Positions 1 through 10,156 are shown, counted from the stretch's first letter. The stretch: DNA of 64,000 nucleotides from Chara braunii (GCA_003427395.1 BFEA01000053.1:1438013-1502012); one strand, 5' to 3'. The notes: generated from the letters alone by a model not told the origin. Made by a program: numbers and translations.

Positions 1-31
1 TCACTTACAGTGTAATCAGTGAGGGGATTCT

Positions 32-91
32 ACAGACTGTTGAGGGTTCAGCCTCCTGATGAGTCGGTGAAACTCTGACGAAACAGTTTGT
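32..91 (+). ncRNA. Type III hammerhead self-cleaving ribozyme
   Basis: All hammerhead core elements are present in type III order. Stem III 5' strand is 32-40 (ACAGACTGT) and the predicted cleavage follows the GUU ending at 41. Stem I is GAGG 42-45 with CCTC 52-55, closing a 6-nt loop. The core CUGAUGA is 56-62. Stem II is GTCGG 63-67 with CTGAC 75-79, closing a 7-nt loop. The core GAAA is 80-83. Stem III returns as A83 to T91, giving 9 bp with one G-U wobble. Both loops are short, as in natural hammerheads with loop-loop contacts. GUU is a permitted but less common cleavage triplet. Type III hammerheads in plants are known from retrozymes and viroid-like satellite RNAs. Two damaged copies of the same sequence lie at 1538-1584 and 4134-4153. 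In the latter the stem II strand CCGAC pairs with GTCGG without a wobble. Activity is inferred from structure only. Confidence 0.8.
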
Positions 92-224
92 CACAGCCCC
101 TCGTTTGTTGTCCTCTTCTCCCTCTCTGCCTACGGTTTACCGGGCATTTCTATTTTACGATATATATATATATATATATATATCGTCACAAACAGAACTG
201 CCCGGTAAACCGTAGGCAGAGATT
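92..224. repeat. (TA)n-centred palindromic repeat
   Basis: The sequence downstream of the hammerhead runs through CCCTCGTTTGTTG and CTGCCTACGGTTTACCGGGC into a (TA)n core at about 160-182. The same arm then returns in reverse complement (CCCGGTAAACCGTAGGCAG, about 201-220), forming an inverted repeat able to fold into a long hairpin. Single arms of the family recur at 1009-1100, 1449-1537, 4154-4285 and 42250-42296. The family is consistent with a retrozyme-like unit, but no LTR pair, primer-binding site or flanking duplication is visible. Confidence 0.7.
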
Positions 225-235
225 ATATATATATG

Positions 236-1000
236 CAGGGTTGCCGGCGTTCGGGACGGGCCGAACACCCGAACCCGAACGCCCGAACGTTTGGGACCCC
301 CTCTCGACGCGTTCGGACGTTCGGCCGAACGAGGACCCAAAAAAAAAAAACAAAAAAAACAACAAAAAATATTTTCTAAAACTTCTGGACAAAAACTATG
401 TTATGCAGAAGAATAAATTAAACAGCATTTGCCTCAACAATACATCCAAATTCTTTACGAAATTTGAAATAAAAATCAAATACGAAAAATAAATAATATT
501 TAATAAAATAATAAAAAAAAAAACGAGAACGAAATTATTGTGTGGGTGAGCAAGTTTTTGACACCGCCATCTTTGGTGATTTTTCGTTTTTGTTTGGCTT
601 TGTCAAATGCCATGAAATTTTAGACATATGTATCTTACATAATAGAGAACCTACAAATAAAGTTTGAAAAAATAATAATTTTTTTAAAGCCCCAAAATAA
701 AGGGAAAACAAAAAGTGAAAAGAGAAAAAAAACATATTAGTAAGTGGGAAAGCAAGTTTTGACACCACCATCTTTGCCGATTTTTCATTATTGTTTGGCT
801 CAACAGAATGACTTCAAAATTGAGAGACCGGTAACCTACATAAGAGAGAACTCAGAAGAAAACAATCAGAAACAAATAATAACTTTTAGGTATTTGCGGG
901 GTCCGAACCCCTTCGAGTTCGGACACCGTACGGGGACCCGAACACCCGAACGTTCGGGGGTCAGCTTAGGGGCCTCCGTACGTTCGGCCTGGCAACTCTG
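236..1000 (+). mobile_element. Non-autonomous hAT-like element (copy E1)
   Basis: This 765-bp non-coding element starts CAGGGTTGCC and ends in the reverse complement of CAGAGTTGCC. Flanks are TATATATG and TATATATA, compatible with an 8-bp target duplication, although it sits in a (TA)n run so the flanks are weak evidence. Both ends are GC-rich subterminal zones built from palindromic CCGAACGTTCGG-type units. The interior is AT-rich and repeats a module containing GACACCGCCATCTTTG. CAGNG termini with 8-bp duplications are typical of hAT transposons. No transposase is encoded. Confidence 0.6.
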
Positions 1001-1537
1001 TATATATACCCTCGTTTGTTGTCCTCTTCTCTCTCTCTGCCTACGGTTTTACCGGGCAGTTCTGTTTGTGACGATATATATATATATTGTCACAGAACTA
1101 TTAACGAAGAGTGCAAACACGTGAAATAGAATATGAAATGAGATGAGCGAAAAAAAGAAAAAATGAAAGGACAGACAGGCAAAGAGACAAACAAACCAGA
1201 AAGCCAGAAAACAGTGTCTTCTTCTTCTTTGTTTAGTTTATTCTTATTTCGTTCAATGTTTTATAATTTTTTTCCACTACACAAAGGATAAAACTAAAAA
1301 AACAAAGACACATTGAAATCATTCAATTTCTCAATCTTCTTAACTCCTCCTCCATTGCGCCTCTCACGTACAAGGCTCGCCACGTTGATGAAGTTGAGTG
1401 TGAGCTGCCCCCATCCCCGTATGCCATAACAACCCACTTGCACGTTGCGGGATATATATATATATATATCGTCACAAACAGAATTGCCCGGTAAACCGTA
1501 GGCAGAGAGAGAGAAGAGGACAACAAACGAGGGGCTG

Positions 1538-1584
1538 TGACAAACTATTTCGTTAGAGTTTCACCGACTCATCAGGAGGCTGAA
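1538..1584 (-). ncRNA. Broken hammerhead ribozyme copy
   Basis: On the minus strand the core CTGATGA (1569-1575), the stem II region and GAAA (1548-1551) are preserved, followed by the stem III strand TAGTTTGTC. Stem II carries a mismatch (CTAAC where the intact copy has CTGAC). The upstream half, holding the cleavage site and the stem I 5' strand, is replaced by a (TA)n run, so this copy should not self-cleave. Confidence 0.65.
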
Positions 1585-1598
1585 TATATATATATATA

Positions 1599-4115
1599 CA
1601 AGGTTACCTGACCGAACGTTCGGGGGCCCCCGGGATGGCCCCCGAACGTTCGGGCGTTCGGGGTCCCGTTCGGGGGCCGAACACCTCAAGGTTCGGCCCC
1701 CGCCAAAAATAATTCGGGCCTAATAATAAGTCTTTTTTTCTGAATGTTTTTTTGTGAGTTCTCTATGATGTATCCTACACGCCTATAAATTTTGACGCCA
1801 TTTCGCTAAGCCATAAAAACATTAAAAATCTTCAAAGATGAGGGTGTCAAAACGTGCTCGCCCACTCACTTTGTTTTTTTTCACTTTTAACTTTTTGTTT
1901 TTCCTTTATTTCGGGGCCTAAACAATTTTATTACTTTTTGAAAAATATTTAATGAGTTATTGATTATGTAAACTACATATCTGCAAATTTTCAGGGCATT
2001 TGTCAATGCCAAAACATAATTAAGAATCGGCAAAGATGGCGGTGTTGAAAAGGTGCTGGCACACTCACTCATTTTAATTCTCTTTTTATTTTTTTTTATT
2101 TTTATCATAGTGTTTATTTTCTATATTTGATTTTTAATTCAAATTTGGAAAAGAATTTGGATGCAGTGCCTAGGCAAATGTTGTTTAGTTTATTTTTTTC
2201 CATAACATATCGTTTTTTCGAAAGTTCTGGAATATCTAAATGCCTGAAAATTTAGATATGTGTACTTCACATAATTCAAAACACTCTAACAAAAGTTTCA
2301 AAAAATAATAAAATTGTTTAGAGCCCAAACTGAAGTGAAAACAAGAAGTAAAAAGTGAAAAAAAACGTGGGCAAGCACGTTTTGACACCGCCATCTTTGG
2401 CGATTTTTTATTCTTATTTGGCTGAGCCAAATGACTTGAAAATTTATAGGCGTGTACCTCTTGTCACAGAGAACTCACAAAAAAGAATTCAGAAAAACAA
2501 AAATATTTTTAGACCCTGAAATAATTTTTGGCGGGGGCCAAACGCCGTCGGGTTTGGAACCCGTACGGGCCCCCGAACGCTTGTACGTACGGAGGTCCGG
2601 GTTGCCGGCTTTTGGGACGGGCCGAACGCCCGAACGTACGGGACCCCTTCGGAAGGCGTTCGGCCGTTCGGGCCGAACGCGGACCAAAAAAAAAAAAAAA
2701 AAAAAAAAGTTTTGAAAAAAAAATTNCAAAAAAAAAAAAAAAAAAAAAAAGTTTTGAAAAAAAAATTCGAAAACAAAATATGTTATGGAGAAAAATAAAC
2801 TAAACAACATTTTTTTCCTCTGTTTTCTTTCTTTTTTTATTTATTATATGCCAGAAACCAGGCCCGGCGTCCCTTACATATAAACTGCAGCCATCCAGGG
2901 CTGGGAAAAACACTTCGGACCAATCCCATACTCGACTGCAGCCAAATCCTTCAAAGGTCGCTCAAACCGTAACTTCTACTAAACAGCCATGAGCCGAAAA
3001 AATTCGAATCTATAACTACTAAGCTCAATAAACAAGAGATTCCTTCAGAAGTTACTCAAACCCTAATTAGGTTGATCACACCAACTTCGAAAAAAATCAA
3101 CAAGTTGCTCAAACTCTAACCAGCACTAAACAGCCCTAAAAAACAAGCACGACCCGAAAAAATTCGTGAAGGCTTATCACACCATAGTTACTAATCGTCA
3201 GAAGTCGCTCAAACCCTAATTACTACTAAAATGGTTGATCTATCAAAGGCTGCTCAAACGTTAACCACTAGTAGAGAAGGTTCACGAACATTCGGTCAAA
3301 CCCATATTACCCATCAAAACAATGAAATCATAATTTATACCGTAAGCGCCTGAAGCCGGTGTTCCTTGCGAGCAAGATGCGAAATCCACAACTCATGCAC
3401 AAGGTCCGTACTCACCAGCTGCAAACACTATTATTATGAAAAGCCAACAACCCTAACAGAAGAGAAGCGCTACCTTATTCACTCTCACTCGCACTCGAAG
3501 TATGGTGAACACAATCAACACATCTAATTTGCTGGGGCACGGTATCCAAATTCTTTACCAAATTTGAATATAAAATCAAATATAGAAAATAAACACTATG
3601 ATAAAAATAAGAAAAAATAAAAAGAGAATTAAAATGAGTGAGTGTGCGAGCACCTTTTCGACACCGCCATCTTTGCCGATTTTTAATTATGCTTTGGCAT
3701 TGACAAATGCCCTGAAAATTTACAGATATGTAGTTTACATAATCAATAACTCATTAAATATTTTTTCAAAAACTAGTAAAATTGTTTAAGCCCCGAAATC
3801 AAGTGAAAACAAAAAGTTAAAAGTTAGAAAAAACAAAATAGTGAGTGGGCGAGCACGTTTTGACACCCCCATCTTTGAAAATTCTTAATGTTTTTTTGGA
3901 TTAGCAGAATTGCGTCAAAATTTATAGGCGTGTAGGTTACATCATAGAGAACTCAAAAACAAAAACATTCAGAAAAAAAAACTTATGTTTAGGCCCCGAA
4001 ATATTTTTTGGCGGGGGCCGAACCTGGAGGTGTTCGGCCCTCGAACGGGACCCCGAACGCCCGAACGTTCGGGGGCCATCCCGGGGGCCCCCGAACGTTC
4101 GGTCAGGTAACCCTG
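1599..4115. mobile_element. Inverted pair of hAT-like elements with nested insertion
   Basis: Arm 1599-2162 is the reverse complement of 3541-4115 with only scattered differences. Both outer ends begin CAAGGTTACC or CAGGGTTACC next to (TA)n and hammerhead remnants, so the inverted symmetry extends outward through about 1450 and 4260. Inside, 2230-2810 carries parts of further copies, including a junction near 2600 where one copy's end meets another's start. An N at 2726 lies between duplicated poly-A/GTTTTGAAA blocks and looks like a gap-joining artefact. The locus is a nested foldback structure with no coding capacity. Confidence 0.6.
2820..3540. repeat. Degenerate GCTCAAACCCTAA minisatellite
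   Basis: The spacer of the inverted pair holds about five irregular repeats of a GCTCAAACCCTAA-like motif (near 2960, 3055, 3110, 3205 and 3250), separated by variable sequence with CTACTAAAC tracts. No reading frame or RNA gene is recognisable. Confidence 0.4.
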
Positions 4116-4133
4116 TATATATATAGATATATA

Positions 4134-4153
4134 CTCCGACGAAATAGTTTGTC
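4134..4153 (+). ncRNA. Hammerhead ribozyme 3' remnant
   Basis: Only the 3' end remains: CTCCGAC, GAAA and TAGTTTGTC, directly after a (TA)n run. CCGAC would pair fully with the GTCGG strand of the complete ribozyme at 63-67, which supports stem II of the ancestral fold. The fragment cannot be catalytic. Confidence 0.6.
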
Positions 4154-4245
4154 ACAGCCCCTCGTTTGTTGTCCTCTTCTCCCTCTCTGCCTACGGTTTA
4201 CCGGGCAGTTCTATTTGACGATATATATATATATATGTATGTATT

Positions 4246-4285
<40 letters not shown>

Positions 4286-4289
4286 CACA

Positions 4290-4950
4290 TGTGAATCAGA
4301 GCGCAAAGGCGAAAAAAGACACAACAAAAAATGAAGTAAGGCAGGAAAGCCCCGCCTGTTCATCACCTCTTACGTACAAGGCCAGCCACATGGATGAGCG
4401 CTGGCTGCCCCCATCCCCGTGTGTCACAATGACCCACTTGCACGCAACCAAAAGGCAAAGGGGTAAAGAAAAGGAGGAGGAAACCAAACCGCACAGAGGC
4501 AAGAGAAAGAGAAAGGGATCCGATCAAAGAAAGGAAAAGGGAAGAGGAAGGCCTATCGGTCAAACAAAGCAAATGACACATCCCACAGGTAAACCAATTG
4601 CCACTGTCAGAACGCAGTTGTCGCATACCCTAACGATACAGACCAGACCAAGAACCAACCTTTCTCACATGATACCAGATAGCACAACGGAAGGCTTAAA
4701 TACCGATGATCCGATCAATTAAGCTGCCATGCAGACCAAACATGCATCGTCATCATTTCATGGTGTGAAGGGAGCTGACGCTCACACAGGAAGAATGCGT
4801 CAGTCCGCGATCATGCACAGACGAAGAAGAGGGGGATTAGACGAAGGAGAGAGGGGAGATGGAAATGTCGTCAGCACCAAGTCTTCGATACAGTCCCAAA
4901 TAATCCCTCACCAAAGGTCTACATCCCGATGTTGAGTCTGAATCCAAATG
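4290..4950. other. Gene-free spacer sharing a block with 1398-1446
   Basis: Positions 4393-4446 (CTGCCCCCATCCCCGTGTG onward) match 1398-1446 in the same orientation, so a dispersed repeat is present. Frames across it are lysine/glutamate-rich and compositionally biased. I recognise no gene. Its right end (4886-5010) is a reverse-complement relative of 20050-20165 and 22428-22520. Confidence 0.4.
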
Positions 4951-4996
4951 TCGTCAAATCCCAATGTTGAGTCTGAACCCAAATGTCGTCAAATCC

Positions 4997-5049
<53 letters not shown>

Positions 5050-5127
5050 GCCGATAGATACTGAGAAGTTAGGGGGGCGAGAGGGTGAGGAAGAGATGGT
5101 GGACTTAGAGGAGGAAGTAGAAGAACT

Positions 5128-5169
<42 letters not shown>

Positions 5170-5170
5170 G
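4938..5170. repeat. 33-bp duplication and CT microsatellites
   Basis: A block containing CCAAATGTCGTCAAATCCCA is duplicated head to tail (about 4943-5000). Two pure (CT)n runs follow, at about 5002-5046 and 5131-5167. The reverse-complement frame through them encodes only an arginine/glutamate low-complexity tract. Confidence 0.8.
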
Positions 5171-5551
5171 TCCGATACTAATCTGTAAAGGTGGCGCCTT
5201 GCTGCAGGTACATCGAAGACGAAGCTGGAGCTATGGCATCGTAGGTGACTCTCCCTGACCTCCACCAACAATCCCTCCCTCTCTTTCTTTACTAGCGCCC
5301 AGCGCGGAAGACTACTGCTATCGCTACCCCTCCTCCAGAGTGTCGCTGCGGAGTCCTGAAGACTACCTCCTGCCTCCTCAACTGCACGTGAAGTGCCTGG
5401 CCAGTCCCTATGAACTACCTCCTTGCCTGTAGGGCGGGCCAGTCTTATATAGTGCTGGCCCGTCCAGGAGGCTGCTTTTGCCAATGCCCAAACGTGCTAG
5501 ACCCTTAGGAAGCTTCCGAGAAGTTTCCAGGTAGCTTCTGGCTAAAGCTTG

Positions 5552-5730
5552 AGGGCCTATAGGCCCTTGTTTTCAGGATGAAACGACACGGGGCCTGTAG
5601 GCCCTGGTTTTCAGGCTGTCAGGCTGAAAAAGACATGGGGCCTCTAGGCCCTGATTTTCAGGATGTCAGGCTGAAATTAACACGGGGCCTGTAGGCCCTG
5701 GTTTTCAGGCTGTCGGGCTAAAACAGACAC
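5552..5730. repeat. 47-bp tandem repeat with GGGCCTGTAGGCCC palindromes
   Basis: Three 47-bp units plus one shorter first unit each begin with a self-complementary GGGCCTRTAGGCCC box followed by TTTTCAGG. They lie just past the 3' end of the minus-strand gypsy element, inside what would be its 3' LTR. Confidence 0.8.
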
Positions 5731-5794
5731 GGGCTCTACTCCTACGGACCCTTAGTCTACCAGGTCGGGCTCTGCTGGGCCCGTGTGGTACAGC

Positions 5795-5817
5795 GTATGC
5801 CACACTCCCCCCTCCTT
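5795..5817 (-). promoter_or_regulatory. Polypurine tract and putative 3' LTR start
   Basis: Reading the minus strand after the last pol fragment, AAGGAGGGGGGAG (5817-5805) is a good polypurine tract. It is followed by TGTGGCATAC, which fits the TG start of an LTR. No matching 5' LTR start was found upstream of gag, so the LTR call remains provisional. Confidence 0.55.
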
Positions 5818-5829
5818 GAAAGACCGAGC

Positions 5830-6612
5830 TTACATGCGAGGGTGAAGCTGTCTGTTGGAGGGAGGGACTGAAGTCCGGGTGGGAGGTTGTGCACCTTCTG
5901 TCGCTAGCTGTTTCTTCTCATAATGAGCATAGATGTCAGGAGCGGAGGCTCGCAAACCTGCCTGGGAAATCCATCGCATGTCGTCGAAGTCGCGCCACTT
6001 GAATGTGACTTTGTACTGCATAGGCCTGTTGTTGTGCTTGGGATGCGTCATGACGCGGTCGACTTCCTGATGACCATCCATGGAAGGGTGGTCTTGTGAT
6101 CGTCGTCCCGGGAAGTCCTCGCTCTTGGCTTGTGTATATGCGGCCAACTTGGAGGCATGGAAAACCGGGTGCATCGTGAGATGCGGCGGAATTTCGATTA
6201 CAAATGAGGGGCCATCCGACTCATCACCCGCGGCTGATGTAACGGGCCATGGTCGAAACCACTTTGGAAGTAGCTTGCGGGATACATCCTGCTCGAGTGC
6301 AAACTTTTCCGTAGAGACCCAAACAAGGTCGCCGGCGCAGATGGGGCATGGCACGTGACGCCTGTTAGCTTGCTGTTGCATGCGGACTTGAACCTTTTGT
6401 ATGTTGGTGCGGGCTTTAGCCAACAAGTCCCTATACTTTCGAACGGCGGCGGGCGAGCAAGCGGCGTTAATGTCGGCAGTCCTTGGACAAGGAAGATCAG
6501 CGAAGATGCGTCCTTTCCGGCCACCGTGGTGTAATTTGAACGGAGTCACGCCGATCGTCGGGTGCACCGAAGTGTTGTAGGCGAATTCGATATCGGGAGG
6601 CGATCCACCCAA
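5830..6612 (-). pseudogene. pol: Gypsy integrase C-terminus with chromodomain-like end
   Basis: The start continues the integrase core (EFAYNTSVHPTIGVTPFKLHHG). Residues 92-124 (AGDLVWVS to KLLPKWFRPWPV) resemble the GPY/F module, and MHPVFHASKL (147-156) is the usual junction. Residues 181-220 (HQEVDRVMTHPKHNN to WISQAGL) match the place and spacing of a chromodomain, although the aromatic cage is incomplete. Such domains direct integration to particular chromatin. The frame closes at 5830, with the polypurine tract just downstream. Confidence 0.8.
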
Positions 6613-7700
6613 TCCTTCTCATCCGTACGGATGAGTGTGCGAAGCATTACTTGAGCGGTTTGATGTGCCCGCTCTGTCTGCCCATCCGTTTGCGGATGCC
6701 GAGCCGAACTTGGTTTCATCTCGGTGCCGGACTCTTTCATGAGAGAGGTCCAAAATGCTGACATGAAATGAGTGTCGCGGTCGCTGACGACGTCTTTCAG
6801 AATGTCGTGGCCGCAAATCCAGCCGGTATGTAAGAGGCGTGCAAGTTCCGGAGCCGTGGCGTAGTACTTGCAAGGAAGAAATCGAGCGTACTTGCTCAAA
6901 CAGTCAACGACCGTGAGAATGCCGTCGTGCCCGAAGCGGTCCCGGGGGAACGGGTCAGTGACGTCTATGGCAATGGAGAGGCTGGGTTCCCGTGGAATAG
7001 GCAACAGGCGTAACTCACTGTAGGGGTTGCGATTGCGGGGTTTGCTTCGTCGACAAACTTCGCAAGAGTCGCAATACCGGGTGACGTCGGTAATGAGGTC
7101 GGACCACCGGAATTGTTGCCGAAGTCTTGCGATCGTACGGTTGATGCCGAGGTGGCCAGCGAGTCTCGAGTCGTGGTATTCTCCGAGGAGGCGAGTCCGT
7201 AGGCGACAGTCATGTGGGACGCATAGTAAGTCCTTGCCGCGTGAGTGAAGAAGCAAGTAGCCATCGACGACGCGATAGTGGCTGGTCGGCGCGTGATCCG
7301 AGGATAGTTGCTCGTAGAGCGTGGTGCATTCCGGATCGGACTTGTATGCTCGCACAAAATGCTGATGAAGGGCTTCGTCGAAATTGAATGCGTGGTGAGT
7401 CACTGCGCAAAGATCTGATCTTCGGTAGACAGCATCTGCGGCTCGGTTGGAGAGGTCCGAGATATGTTTTGGTGTGAAGTCGAACTGATTGATGAAGTAT
7501 ATCCACTGAGCAATCGTGCTGCTCACCGTGTCTTGCGTCTTGTAGTAGGTCAATGGTTTATTATCCATCACCCAAGTGAACCTACGATGCCCGAGGAGGA
7601 AGTGTCGCCAAACGCTTGAGTATCGTGATGAACGCAAGCAACTCCTTCCGCGCATCATCAACCGAGTTGATGGGAGACACCTTTTGGCTGAAGTACTCAA
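6546..7700 (-). pseudogene. pol: Gypsy RNase H C-terminus and integrase
   Basis: True homology starts near residue 33 (about 7604) with FTWVMDNKPL, the third RNase H acidic motif. The integrase zinc-binding HHCC follows: His176, His183, Cys210, Cys213. The catalytic core has Asp246, Asp307 and Glu343, with the expected 35-residue spacing between the last two, and the HPQTDGQTER signature. The frame is lost near 6600 after the core, where the next fragment takes over. The first ~32 residues and last ~15 are out-of-frame readings. Integrase inserts the cDNA into chromatin. Confidence 0.9.
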
Positions 7701-7881
7701 CCAGATGCCAATCTACTCTGTCGTGTTGTTCCAAAACTGCACCCATGCCATAGCCGGAAGCGTCCGTAGTCACTCTCGTAGGCAAGGTGGGATCATAGAT
7801 ACTCAAGACAGGAGCGAGGAGCAACGCCGTCTTCAATTTATGGAACGAACTGCAGACTTCGTCGGTGAACTGGAAGGGCAC
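7582..7881 (-). pseudogene. pol: Gypsy RNase H, N-terminal half
   Basis: It begins in frame after the stop at 7882 and contains the tether region (PFQFTDEVCSSFHKLK), TTDASGYGMGAVLEQ with the first catalytic Asp, and ARKELLAFI with the catalytic Glu. It runs out of frame near 7610, where RNase H continues in the next fragment. RNase H removes the RNA strand of the RNA-DNA hybrid during reverse transcription. Confidence 0.85.
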
Positions 7882-8400
7882 CTATGGAGACTGCAATCTG
7901 GATAAAGGTGCGGCGATCCGTGCGTATCCTCCGATGAAGCGTTGGTAGTACCCGACCAATCCCATAAACGAGCGAACCTCCGTGGTGTTGGTCGGTTCCG
8001 GCCAATCTTGGATGGCCTTAATCTTGTCCGCAAGCGGATGGATGCCTTGCGGTGTCACAAAGTGGCCCAAGCACTCGAGCTCTTGTTGTGTGAATTCGCA
8101 CTTGGCTCGGTTGGCCTTGTACTTGGCCGTACGTAGCCTGTCCAAAACAGCACGTAGATGCACGATGTGCTCGTCCAAAGTTTGGCTATACACTAGGATG
8201 TCATCGAGGTAGATGAGCACGAATCGGTCCAACATATCACGAAACTCCGTTGTCATTGCCACTTGGAAGGTGGCCGGGGCATTCGTGAGGCCGAATGGCA
8301 TTACGACCCACTCGAAGTGCCCGTACTGTGTCTTGAACGCGGTTTTGTACCTATCTCTTGGATGGATCTCGAGCTGGAGGTACCCGGCCTTGAGGTCCAA
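7882..8400 (-). pseudogene. pol: Gypsy reverse transcriptase palm and thumb
   Basis: The fragment contains motif A (DLKAGY, residues 2-7), FGLTNAPATFQ (36-46) and the catalytic YLDD box (64-67), followed by the GHFVTPQGI and FMGLVGYYQRFI connection motifs. All catalytic aspartates are retained. It ends at a TAG (7884-7882) after LSRLQSP. The next codons continue directly into the RNase H lead-in, so this is an in-frame stop. Its 5' side joins the previous fragment through a frameshift near 8410. Confidence 0.9.
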
Positions 8401-9254
8401 CTTGGAAAATACTTGGCGTCGTCCAAACGTTCGAGAAGATCGTCGATGCGTGGAAGCGGGCTGACATTCTTAATGGTTTGAGCATTAAGCTTGTGATAGT
8501 CAATGCATAAGTGCAGCTCCTTGTTCTTCTTCCGAACGAAGAGAACAAGTGCACCATAGGGCGAGCAGCTAGGGCGAATCCATCCCTTATCAATGAGGTC
8601 ATCGAGTTGCGTTCGAAGCACTCTGAGTTCCTCCTCACTCATGCGGTAAATACATCCGCACGGAGGTACGGCCCCGTCTTCGAGAATGATCTCGTGACGA
8701 ATTGGCCGATTTGGTACGATTCCAGCGGGGGCTTCAAAGACGTCGCCATAAGAGTCCAGAAGTTGTACAATGCGTGGATCCGATGGTTGTTCTTTCGCTG
8801 GCTCGTCGGGAGGAGGGAGGGCGTGCAAGAAACAAATGTCCATTTCCTCCACGTCGTTCTGTGCGATGGAGTTACGAATGCTTGCCACGGAGACCACGTG
8901 ATAACCAATCGAAGGATAAGGTGGGGGGACCGTACATGGCACAAGTACCCCGTTCCAGTCACGAACGTGAATGGTGCGGCGGTAGAAGTTCACCGGGTGG
9001 TCCTCGCTGCGCAGCCATGACATGCCCAAGAGCATGTCGAACTTTGTGTCCAATATGTCAAAGGACACGGTCTCGCGTGCAAGCGGGGCGAAGTACACGG
9101 GGACTGAGTCAATACACCGGTCAATGGACTTGTACGTTCGACCGTTGGCCAACGTGACTTGCGTGGGCTGCAATTTCCTTCGAACGTGCGGTCCAAGGCC
9201 GACGCGGGTCATGAAATCCTGACTGATGTCGTTGCAAGTTCCACAATCAATCAA
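8301..9254 (-). pseudogene. pol: Gypsy aspartic protease and RT N-terminus
   Basis: Residues 2-11 (IDCGTCNDIS) occupy the retropepsin active-site position with Asp3-Cys4-Gly5 in place of the usual Asp-Ser/Thr-Gly. LLGMSWL at about 75-81 is the conserved protease C-terminal signature. From about residue 165 on, the sequence is the lead-in to reverse transcriptase (RMSEEELRVLRTQLDDLIDKG, SPYGALVLFVRKK, CIDYHKLNAQT). Around 8410 the RT palm enters another frame, so the last ~25 residues here are out of frame. The protease releases mature Gag and Pol from the polyprotein. Confidence 0.85.
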
Positions 9255-9278
9255 GGTGCTGCAAATCGCCTTCCCGAT

Positions 9279-9791
9279 CTAAATGCGGACGTAGAGTAAC
9301 GGTGCGTCGGTGTCGTCGTACCGTTGCATGGTGTACTCGCGGTCGATCTTCGCAATGTACTTGCGAAGGTCAACAATCGCTACTCCGTCTTCCATCAACG
9401 GAGCTGGTATTGCAGCGTGCAAGTAGTTGCGTAGCTCTGCCATTAGGGCGTTGCAATGCTGCTTTGGCAAGGAACGAGATGGGGGAAGAGGCAACCATTG
9501 GAAGTCCTCCAGTGTCAATGGGTCGAGTTCCTCAAGTGTAGACCACACCGACGAGTCCCCGAGTGATGTTGGCGAGGATGCTGGTTCACTTGGCGATGGT
9601 GATGAAGTCGCGCACGCATAAGACTCTTGCACGTGGAGAGGTTGGTCCAACAGCGGGACCAGCTGGACAGCATAGTCTTCATAATCTTCGCGAAGACTGG
9701 CGACATACGCATGTTCCCCGGACGTGGAGGAGGTTGCTAGCAAGGCAACCGTATCCGGCGGAGTAGGAAGTGGAGTCGCCTCACTTCCCAC
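9279..9791 (-). pseudogene. Gag-protease linker region of gypsy element
   Basis: This 170-residue stretch is rich in Ser, Pro, Asp and Leu and ends in the same frame as the downstream protease, separated only by one TAG codon at 9279-9281 after LLYVRI. The uninterrupted homology-like composition on both sides suggests a single nonsense mutation. It has no recognised domain and probably corresponds to the variable spacer between the zinc knuckle and the aspartic protease. Confidence 0.6.
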
Positions 9792-9844
9792 GAAGCTCAG
9801 TTTCCCGAACTTTGCCGTGGACGGACGTCTTCTTTGCCTTTGTC

Positions 9845-9895
9845 AGGGCATTGCGACGTCATATGCTTAGTGCAGTTGCACCAGTAGCAACAGTT
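9845..9895 (-). pseudogene. gag: Gag nucleocapsid zinc knuckle
   Basis: The minus-strand reading CYWCNCTKHMTSQCP matches CX2CX4HX4C, the retroviral-type zinc knuckle that binds element RNA. It sits between the capsid fragment and the protease, as expected, but its frame is interrupted by nearby stops, including one before the knuckle. It is too short to appear as an independent ORF. Confidence 0.75.
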
Positions 9896-10156
9896 TCACC
9901 TTTGGCGAAGTTTGTATTGCTCCTCCGTGAGGCTGAACTTCATCCCCATAGCTCAATCGGTTGTCTGGCTTCCGTTGTTGACACTGTTCGCCTTGTTGTT
10001 GTTGTTGTTGTTGTTGTTGCGTCGTGGAGGAAGGGCGTTGACTCCGTCTCCTTCACTAGACTCGTGAGTCATCGCCTGGTCGTTCTCTTGTCAATTTCCT
10101 TGGACAACAGCGACTTGTTGCGGCCGCGGGCCTTTGCCCTTTTCCACAAAATGCGG

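Noticed and set aside
32-91. Type I hammerhead reading with short stem III (GUC at 90-92)
   Set aside because: Stem I would require pairing across CTC and ACA, which fails at the first base pair. The type III arrangement pairs throughout.
4954-5484. 176-codon minus-strand frame
   Set aside because: It runs through two CT microsatellites (Arg/Glu tracts) and the retroelement's putative LTR side.
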